Below, in pieces: positions 45,743 to 51,027 of a stretch of DNA of 51,027 nt. The translations under genes were made by a program, and so were the position numbers. This DNA is from Thermoanaerobaculaceae bacterium (GTDB taxonomy: Bacteria; Acidobacteriota; Thermoanaerobaculia; Thermoanaerobaculales; Thermoanaerobaculaceae): the NCBI GenBank assembly GCA_025456225.1, contig JALOLB010000032.1:1-51027 (forward strand), given 5' to 3'. Under the pieces are notes generated by a model that saw only the letters and a program-made list of their open reading frames with translations, searched no databases and was not told the origin of the DNA. How positions within the stretch are numbered: position 1 is the stretch's first letter; the number at the start of each line of letters is the position of its first letter.

Positions 45743-45825
45743 ATGACGGGAGAATCCACATCCCCGAGGATCTCCCCCGCCTTCGCCGGCCTGGCGGCCC
45801 AGACCGCGGATAGCGACACGACGAA

Positions 45826-46635
45826 TCAGGTGGAGAGGAACTCGACGATCTCGTTGAGCAGGGCGGCGCCGCCCTCGGCCAGGACCGAGTGGGCGGCGTC
45901 GGGGACCTCGCGGAAGCGGGCCTCGGGAATGGCGTCGGCCAGCTCGCGGGTGAGGGCCGAGGGCGCAATGGGGTCCAGCTCGCCCGCGACGACCAGGGTG
46001 GGGCAGGCGATGGCGGCGGCCTGCGGTCGCAGGTCCCAGCCGGCCCGGAGGTGGGCGACGTGCCCCAGCGCCCCGGGAAGGTCCTCCGGGTCGAGGGTCC
46101 ACAGCCGGGCGGCCTGGTCCACGAACCCCGGGAAGCGGTCCGCGAAGCTGCCGCCGAAGGCGAAGGCCATCAGGACCTCGGCGGCCTCGGGCGGAGCGAG
46201 GCGCGTGAACAGGAGCTCGAAGACGCGCAGCACCCGCCGGTGGCCCGGGGTGAGGCGGGCCGCGCACGAGGCGACCACGAGGTGGTCGACCCGGGCGGGG
46301 TGGCGGGCGGCCAGGTGGCAGGCGATGAGGCCGCCCATCGAGACGCCCACCACGCCGGCGGTCGGGAAACCGGCGTCGGCCAGGACGGCCGCGGCATCGT
46401 CAGCGGCGCCCTCGAGCGTGAAGGCGACGCCGCCTCGCGACCCCCCGACGCCGCGGTTGTCCGGCGCGAGGACCGTGAATCGGCCGGCCAGCACCCGCGG
46501 CAGCTCGCCCCACAACCGGGCGCGGGAGCCGAGGCCGGCGAGCAGCAGGAGTGCCGGTCCGCTGCCCCAGCGCTCGTACGCCACGCGCCCGCGCGGTCCT
46601 TCCACGGCGTGCATCTGGGCTGCTATCGTGCTCAT
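45826..46635 (-). CDS. Alpha/beta hydrolase
   Basis: 269 residues from ATG 46635; a second in-frame ATG at 46614 (MHAVEGPRGRVAYERWG) may be the real start. It has 'LLLLAGLGSRARLW' (oxyanion region), nucleophile elbow 'GVSMGGLIAC', acid in 'GELDPIAP' and histidine in 'PDAAHSVL'. The order and length match small esterase/haloperoxidase-like hydrolases. There is no signal peptide, so it is likely cytoplasmic. Substrate unknown. It sits alone between two repeat elements. Confidence 0.82.
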   Translation of the reverse strand: MSTIAAQMHAVEGPRGRVAYERWGSGPALLLLAGLGSRARLWGELPRVLAGRFTVLAPDNRGVGGSRGGVAFTLEGAADDAAAVLADAGFPTAGVVGVSMGGLIACHLAARHPARVDHLVVASCAARLTPGHRRVLRVFELLFTRLAPPEAAEVLMAFAFGGSFADRFPGFVDQAARLWTLDPEDLPGALGHVAHLRAGWDLRPQAAAIACPTLVVAGELDPIAPSALTRELADAIPEARFREVPDAAHSVLAEGGAALLNEIVEFLST

Positions 46636-46786
46636 CACAGGCGCCTTCGCTCCGGCTCACGCGGCCACGGCCCAAGCTTGAACGGGACCCTGGACCTGAG
46701 CTCATGACCGCCGGGGCGCTTCCAAACCGACGCGGATCGAGCTGGCGGGTCCGGGGTTTCTCCTGCGGCCAAGCATCTTGATCGCG

Positions 46787-46886
46787 GTCCAAGTCCAAGT
46801 CCAAGTCCAGGTCCAGGTCCAGGCCCACGAAACTGGAGCGACAGGAGTGGGTGGGGGACTCTCCCCTCTCCCCTCTCCCCTCTCCC
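46787..46886. repeat. Back-to-back hexamer and heptamer arrays
   Basis: Six hexamers (three GTCCAA then three GTCCAG) at 46787-46822, a GGGTGGGGGA spacer near 46849-46858, then four perfect CTCTCCC heptamers at 46859-46886. The array ends 6 nt from the trxA stop codon on the minus strand. Confidence 0.9.
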
Positions 46887-46892
46887 CTGTCT

Positions 46893-47222
46893 CTACAGCA
46901 GGGCCTGCAGCTTCTTCTTGATGTCGTCCTTCTTGTGCTGGCCGCCGACCATGCGGTCGACGACCTGGCCGCCCTGGAAGAACAGCATGGTCGGAATGGA
47001 CTGGATGCCGAACCTGGAGGCCACGCCCCGGTTGGAGTCCACGTCCACCTTGGCCACCACCACCTGGCCGGCCATCTCGGTGGCGACGGCCTCGACGTGC
47101 GGGGCGACCATCTTGCACGGGCCGCACCAGACGGCCCAGAAGTCGACGACGGCCGGCTTGTCGGCCTTCAGGATGATCTGCTCGAACGTCGCATCGGTGA
47201 CCTCGATCGTGTTGCCTGCCAT
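46893..47222 (-). CDS. trxA: Thioredoxin
   Basis: 109 residues, the standard single-domain length, with active site 'WCGPC' preceded by 'VVDFWAV', the cis-proline loop 'GIQSIPTMLFF' and the C-terminal helix 'KKDDIKKKLQALL'. It is a cytoplasmic dithiol-disulphide reductant. ATG 47222 has a GGAGGAAG site; the ORF-track start at 47363 overlaps rsmA. Its promoter is probably the TACAAT at 47340-47335, shared with the divergent rsmA. Confidence 0.95.
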   Translation of the reverse strand: MAGNTIEVTDATFEQIILKADKPAVVDFWAVWCGPCKMVAPHVEAVATEMAGQVVVAKVDVDSNRGVASRFGIQSIPTMLFFQGGQVVDRMVGGQHKKDDIKKKLQALL

Positions 47223-47310
47223 CACTTCCTCCTGCCTGCCACCCCCCCGGGGTGTCGGTTCGGGGCGCATGCGCGATGACCAACCGCGCGGCTGGGTGGT
47301 CTGATTCCTC

Positions 47311-47340
47311 TTCGCGCCGGCGCCAACTGCGGGTATTGTA
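47311..47340. promoter_or_regulatory. Overlapping divergent promoters of trxA and rsmA
   Basis: Plus strand: TTCGCG, 17 bp, TATTGT (47334-47339), 8 nt before the rsmA TTG start. Minus strand: TACAAT (47340-47335), with TTGCTC 17 bp upstream on that strand. The two -10 boxes occupy the same 7 bp, so initiation one way should exclude the other. Confidence 0.5.
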
Positions 47341-47347
47341 GTGGGCC

Positions 47348-48160
47348 TTGGAGGGTGGAGCAACGATCCGCACCAGGCGTCAGAAGCTGGGCCAGCACTT
47401 CCTGCGCGACGCGCGCATCGGCCGCGCCATCGTCGAGGCCCTTCCCGCCTCGCCGGCCCGGGTCATCGAGATCGGGCCCGGCCAGGGCGCCCTGACGGGG
47501 CTGCTGCTCGAGAGGTTTCCCCGGGTGCGGGCGGTGGAGCTCGACCCACGGCTGGCCGCGAGCCTGGCCGGCCGGCTGGGCGGGCCCGCTGGCCTCGAGG
47601 TCGTCACGGCCGACGCCCTCACGGTCGACCTCGATCAGCTCACCGGAGGGGAGCGCTGGTCGGTGGCCGGGAACCTGCCCTACAGCGTGGGCACGCCGAT
47701 CATCCGACGCCTGATCGAGCGGCACGAGGTCGTGGCCGCTGTCGTGGTGATGGTGCAGCTCGAGGTGGCCCGCCGCCTGGTGGCCGGGCCGGGCGACCCG
47801 GACCGCGGCTTTCTCTCCGTGCTGACGGAGATGCACGGTGGCGCCGAGCTGCTCTTCAGCGTGCCGCCCAGTTGCTTCAACCCGCCGCCCAGGGTGACCT
47901 CGGCCGTGGTGCGGATGGCGCCGCGGGCGGCGGCGGCGCCGCCCGAGGTCGTGAGCCGTGCCCTCGCTCTGGCCGCCGACGGGTTCTCGCATCGTCGCAA
48001 GAAGCTCCTCAACGCCCTGCCGATCGCCGCCGCGCGCGGCGACCTCGCAGCGAGCCTGCCTGCCGTGGGTCTCGATGCGGCCATGCGACCCCAGGAGGTC
48101 CCGGTGGCCGGGTGGCTGGCGCTGGCGCGTGCGCTCCCGGGCCCTCCGGAGGGTGCATGA
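47348..48160 (+). CDS. rsmA: 16S rRNA dimethyladenosine transferase RsmA (KsgA)
   Basis: 270 residues. It dimethylates two adjacent adenosines near the 3' end of 16S rRNA. Motifs in order: 'QKLGQHFLRD', SAM-binding 'VIEIGPGQGALTGLL', 'AVELDPRLAASL', catalytic 'VAGNLPYSVGTPII', and the C-terminal 'FSHRRKKLLNAL'. The start is a TTG at 47348; no ATG or GTG fits upstream of the conserved region. It overlaps the next gene by 4 nt (ATGA). Confidence 0.93.
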   Translation: MEGGATIRTRRQKLGQHFLRDARIGRAIVEALPASPARVIEIGPGQGALTGLLLERFPRVRAVELDPRLAASLAGRLGGPAGLEVVTADALTVDLDQLTGGERWSVAGNLPYSVGTPIIRRLIERHEVVAAVVVMVQLEVARRLVAGPGDPDRGFLSVLTEMHGGAELLFSVPPSCFNPPPRVTSAVVRMAPRAAAAPPEVVSRALALAADGFSHRRKKLLNALPIAAARGDLAASLPAVGLDAAMRPQEVPVAGWLALARALPGPPEGA

Positions 48161-49812
48161 CGGTCCGGCTCCGCGGCCTGGGGGGTCTCGGGGAGTTCGG
48201 TGCCAACTCGCTTCTCGTCGACGACGGCGCGGCCGGCCGCGTGCTCGTCGACGCCGGCGCGGCGTTTGCCGACGAGCCGGCGCTGGGGCTCAGCTACGAG
48301 GTGCCCGATTTCTCGGCCGTCGCCGGGCCGTCGCCGGGCCTGCTGGTGCTCTCCCATGCCCACGACGACCACTGCAAGGGCCTCGGGGTGGCGCTGCGCG
48401 CCTGGCCGGGCTGCCGCGTCGCGGCCAGCCGCACCACCCTGGCGTGGTGCCGGCCGGCGCTGAGCGGCGCCGGGGTCCACGGCGCCGAGCTGGGGACGGG
48501 GCCTGCCCTGGCCTCGGGCGGCTGGCAGGTGGACGGCCTGCCGGTCTCGCACTCCATTCCCGGCACGCTCGCCCTGCGCCTGCGCTCGGAGGCTGCAAGC
48601 GTGGTGCTGGCCTCGGACCTGCGAGTGGCTCCCTCGGCGCTGGGGGAGGAGACCTCCCTCGACGAGCTCGGCCGGTGGGGAGGTGAGGGCGTTGACGTGC
48701 TGCTGCTCGACAGCACGAACGCCCTCGTGGCCACCCCACCCCCCACCGAAACAGCGGTGGCCTCGGCCCTCGCGGAGCTCGTCCGGAGCACGCGGGGCAT
48801 GGCGGTGGCCGTCACCTTCGCGTCGCACCTCGGGCGCTTCCGCCAGGTGGCCATGGCCGCCCTGGCGGCGGGCCGGGTCGTCGTGCCGGTGGGCCGGGGC
48901 CTGGTGGAGGCGCTCGCCGTGCAGGCGAGGCTCGGGGGCATCGGCCTGCCGCTGGGCCTCGTGCGGCCGGCCCGCGAGCTGCCGCGGCTGCCGCGTGACG
49001 GGGTGGTGGCCGTGGTGACCGGCTCCCAGGGCGAGTCGGGCTCGGCGTTCATGCGTCTGGCGGCGGGGCACCTGGCCGGTCTGGGTCTGCAGGCCGGGGA
49101 CCGGGTCCTGCACGCGGCACGGGTGATCCCCGGCAACGAGCGGCGGCTCGCCGGTCTGTTCGACCTCTGCGTCCGCCAGGGCGCCGAGGTGGTGACGGCG
49201 GCGGAGGCGCCCATCCACGCCTCGGGTCATCCTCACCGCCAGGAGCTCGAGACGCTCCTGGACGCGGTGCGGCCGCGCTGGGTCGTGCCCGTGCACGGCT
49301 GGCGGCGACACCTGCAGGAAGTGGCGGACCTGGTCCGTCACTTTGGAGCCTCGGCGGCGGTGGCCGAGAACGGCGAGGAGCTGGTCTGGTCGGGAGGGGA
49401 GCTGGAGCTGTCCGGGCAGCGGCAGCCGGTGGGCCGCCTGGCGTTCGGGGACGGCGACAACGAGCTGCTCGACGCAGGCGAGGTCCACACGCGCCGCATC
49501 CTGGCCCGGTTCGGAGCGCTGGTGGCGGTTGTGGTCCAGCACGACGGCAGCTTGCCCTCGGTCCAGCTCCACACGGCGGGCCTGCGCCTCGCGAGCGAGG
49601 AGGTCGAGGAGCTGACGGCCGCGGTGCGCGGTGAAGCCGGGCGGGTGCTGGCCGGTGGGACCATGGATGGCGACGATGCGAGCCTTACAATGGAGCGGTG
49701 GCTACGGCGAGAGCTGCGTCGGCGCTGCGGGCAGCGTCCGGCTGTGGTGGTGAGTGTGGTGACGGGCGCCGATCGGGCGCCTCGACCCGGTGCGGGCCGG
49801 CCGCCGGCATGA
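48157..49812 (+). CDS. RNase J-family metallo-beta-lactamase ribonuclease
   Basis: 551 residues, the usual RNase J length. The MBL core has 'SHAHDDHCKGLG' (HxHxDH at about 66-73; family members more often have H.H.DHIGGL), 'PVSHSIPGTL' and 'VLLLDSTNA'. The beta-CASP region has 'TFASHLGRFRQV', 'GSQGESGSAF', 'VIPGNERR' and 'HASGHPHRQEL', and the C-terminal part 'WVVPVHGWRRHLQE'. It probably has endo- and 5'-exoribonuclease activity in mRNA turnover. It starts within the rsmA stop; FtsK follows 16 nt after its end. The divergent lysine in the core (CKGL) and the many substitutions mean a specialised paralogue is possible. Confidence 0.85.
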   Translation: MTVRLRGLGGLGEFGANSLLVDDGAAGRVLVDAGAAFADEPALGLSYEVPDFSAVAGPSPGLLVLSHAHDDHCKGLGVALRAWPGCRVAASRTTLAWCRPALSGAGVHGAELGTGPALASGGWQVDGLPVSHSIPGTLALRLRSEAASVVLASDLRVAPSALGEETSLDELGRWGGEGVDVLLLDSTNALVATPPPTETAVASALAELVRSTRGMAVAVTFASHLGRFRQVAMAALAAGRVVVPVGRGLVEALAVQARLGGIGLPLGLVRPARELPRLPRDGVVAVVTGSQGESGSAFMRLAAGHLAGLGLQAGDRVLHAARVIPGNERRLAGLFDLCVRQGAEVVTAAEAPIHASGHPHRQELETLLDAVRPRWVVPVHGWRRHLQEVADLVRHFGASAAVAENGEELVWSGGELELSGQRQPVGRLAFGDGDNELLDAGEVHTRRILARFGALVAVVVQHDGSLPSVQLHTAGLRLASEEVEELTAAVRGEAGRVLAGGTMDGDDASLTMERWLRRELRRRCGQRPAVVVSVVTGADRAPRPGAGRPPA

Positions 49813-49828
49813 GCGTGGATGTGAGGCG

Positions 49829-51027
49829 ATGACGCGATCCCGCGAGGAGATCACGCGCGAGGTGGGCGGCTACGTGACGCTGGTCGGGGCCGGGCTGCTG
49901 GTCCTCGCCCTGGTGAGCTTCCACCCGCTCGACCCCTGGCTGCTGGTGGCCGGCAGCGACAGCGTCCACAACTGGCTGGCATCGTGGGGTGCGCACATCG
50001 CCGGCGCCCTGGTCTTCCTCCTCGGCGTGCCGGCGCTCGCGCTGCCGGCTCTCGGATTCCGGCTGGGAGCGCTGTGGCTGCACGGCGAGAAGCTCGAGAC
50101 GCCGCTGCTGCTGACCGCATCCTGGACGGTCGCGCTGGTGGCGGCGGCCGGCCTGCTGGAGGCGCTGGTCGGGCGCGCCCCCTACCGGGGCGGTGTGCTG
50201 GAGTGGGGCGGCGAGATCGGCCGGGTGGTGTCGGGCGGGCTGCGAGACAGCCTCGGGCCGGTCGCCACCGTGGTGATCTGTGCCGCGGCGCTGCTCGCGG
50301 GTACGGTCCTGGGTGTCCGGTCCTCCCTCGCGGCGGTGTTCACCGGCGCCGGCCGCGGGGTGAAGGGGTGGCGCGACCGCCTGCGCACCCGCTGGCATCA
50401 CCGGCGGGACGCCAGGGAGAAGGTCGCCCAGCGCCAGCGGCTCATCGACAACCACGCCCGGAGGCACCCCGTCGCCCGCCCCGCCCTCGTCGTTGAGGAG
50501 CGCCAGGGGCAGGCCGGCTTCTCGATCCGTCGGCTCCACCACGTGGTGGTGGTGGATGGCACCCCCCCGGAGCCCTCTCCGGCGCCGTCGCAGCCTGGGC
50601 CCCCACCCTCCCCGCGCCGCGCGTCGGCCGAGGCTTCCGTCCCCAGGTCCTCCACCTCCCGGGTGAAGTCGATCCCCACCCAGGAGGTCTTCCCCTTCGT
50701 GGACGAGACGCCGGTCGCCTCCCTGCCCGAGAAGACGATGCTCATGCCGGCCATGGCGCCCCCGGAGCTCGACCCCCGCCAGCTCGCCTCGATGAAGGAC
50801 CTGGTGGAGTCCAAGTGCCGGGAGTTCAAGGTCGAGGGCCAGGTCGTGGACGTGCTGCCGGGACCGATCATCACGACCTTCGAGTTCCGCCCGGCGGCGG
50901 GGGTCAAGTACGCCCAGGTCGTCAACCTCGAGGACGACCTGGCGCTCGGCCTGCAGGTCGAGGCGGTGCGCATCGAGCGCATTCCCGGCAAGGCCACGGT
51001 GGGCATCGAGGTCCCCAACCCCGAGCG
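49829..51027 (+). CDS. ftsK: DNA translocase FtsK, N-terminal part (runs off the window)
   Basis: About 399 residues visible, absent from the ORF track because the frame is still open at the right edge. ATG 49829 follows GTGAGGC. The start 'MTRSREEITREVGGYVTLVG' leads into four membrane helices (for example 'GALVFLLGVPALALPALGF', 'WTVALVAAAGLLEALVG', 'VATVVICAAALLAGTVLGV'), then a basic/proline-rich linker and the alpha domain ('ASMKDLVESKCREF', 'VVDVLPGPIITTFEF', 'RIERIPGKATVGIEVPN'). The motor and gamma domains lie beyond the window. It couples chromosome segregation with division. Co-directional with rsmA and the RNase J gene. Confidence 0.92.
   Translation, partial: MTRSREEITREVGGYVTLVGAGLLVLALVSFHPLDPWLLVAGSDSVHNWLASWGAHIAGALVFLLGVPALALPALGFRLGALWLHGEKLETPLLLTASWTVALVAAAGLLEALVGRAPYRGGVLEWGGEIGRVVSGGLRDSLGPVATVVICAAALLAGTVLGVRSSLAAVFTGAGRGVKGWRDRLRTRWHHRRDAREKVAQRQRLIDNHARRHPVARPALVVEERQGQAGFSIRRLHHVVVVDGTPPEPSPAPSQPGPPPSPRRASAEASVPRSSTSRVKSIPTQEVFPFVDETPVASLPEKTMLMPAMAPPELDPRQLASMKDLVESKCREFKVEGQVVDVLPGPIITTFEFRPAAGVKYAQVVNLEDDLALGLQVEAVRIERIPGKATVGIEVPNPE

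Overview
The window is a high-GC (about 70% by eye) chromosomal segment of a Gram-negative-type bacterium. Several features resemble what is reported for Acidobacteriota, possibly the Thermoanaerobaculia: CadC-like winged-helix regulators joined to TPR domains, large secreted proteins opening with a '[13 protein letters not shown]' domain, and a PcnB-LigA-NtrC gene run. That placement is inference, since there is no rRNA here. I see no prophage, integrase, transposase, CRISPR array or plasmid origin.

Layout. 1-7.0 kb: a repeat block, a secreted repeat protein with a strong terminator, then a tightly overlapped operon pcnB-ligA-sigma54 response regulator. 7.0-7.9 kb: a repeat element, a 71-residue unknown protein and a gene-free stretch. 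7.9-23.2 kb: a divergent CadC-like/TPR regulator faces a run of very large secreted proteins: a tail-fibre-like protein, a metzincin metalloprotease ORF fused in frame to a second tail-fibre-like protein, and a beta-helix protein. 23.4-27.1 kb: a queuosine-salvage hydrolase, tRNA-Arg(ACG), menC and small membrane proteins. 27.4-30.5 kb: tdk, then a membrane protein-acpS-DUF502-nth operon (minus strand) in which each gene overlaps the next by 4 nt. 30.7-40.3 kb: an unknown protein, a pseudokinase-TPR membrane protein, a lipoprotein, a zinc-ribbon protein, a small membrane protein-VOC pair, a second CadC-like/TPR regulator and a secreted alpha/beta hydrolase. 40.4-44.2 kb: an overlapping operon of amidohydrolase, TPR/cyclic-nucleotide-binding protein and acyl-CoA-ligase-like enzyme. 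44.5-47.2 kb: tRNA-Gly(GCC), a KTN-type potassium channel, an alpha/beta hydrolase and trxA. 47.3 kb to the end: rsmA, an RNase J-like nuclease and a truncated ftsK.

The most unusual signal lies between genes. At least ten intergenic sites hold arrays of short tandem repeats with a period of exactly 7 (CTGAGGC, CTTGAGC, CGGACCC, CTCTCCC) or 6 (GTCCAC, GTCCAA/GTCCAG). Several are arranged as inverted arms around a spacer resembling CTCCCCCACCC, which recurs even where the repeat unit differs. Most sit just downstream of gene 3' ends and none lies inside an overlapping operon. A second unexplained intergenic motif (GCGTGTGAAGAAATCG) is associated with three of these sites. A third pattern is that several genes have a -10-like hexamer only 6-10 nt before the start codon, two of them with a good -35 at exactly 17 bp, which implies leaderless mRNAs.

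Working together: the 7.9-23.2 kb block looks like one regulated programme for making a secreted or surface-anchored protein set, controlled by a membrane-embedded winged-helix sensor that may bind an 11-bp-period direct repeat (GTCACAG-tttc-GTCACAG) in the shared promoter region. Three TPR-rich membrane sensors in 32 kb, one built on a catalytically dead kinase fold, suggest a lineage-specific style of signalling.
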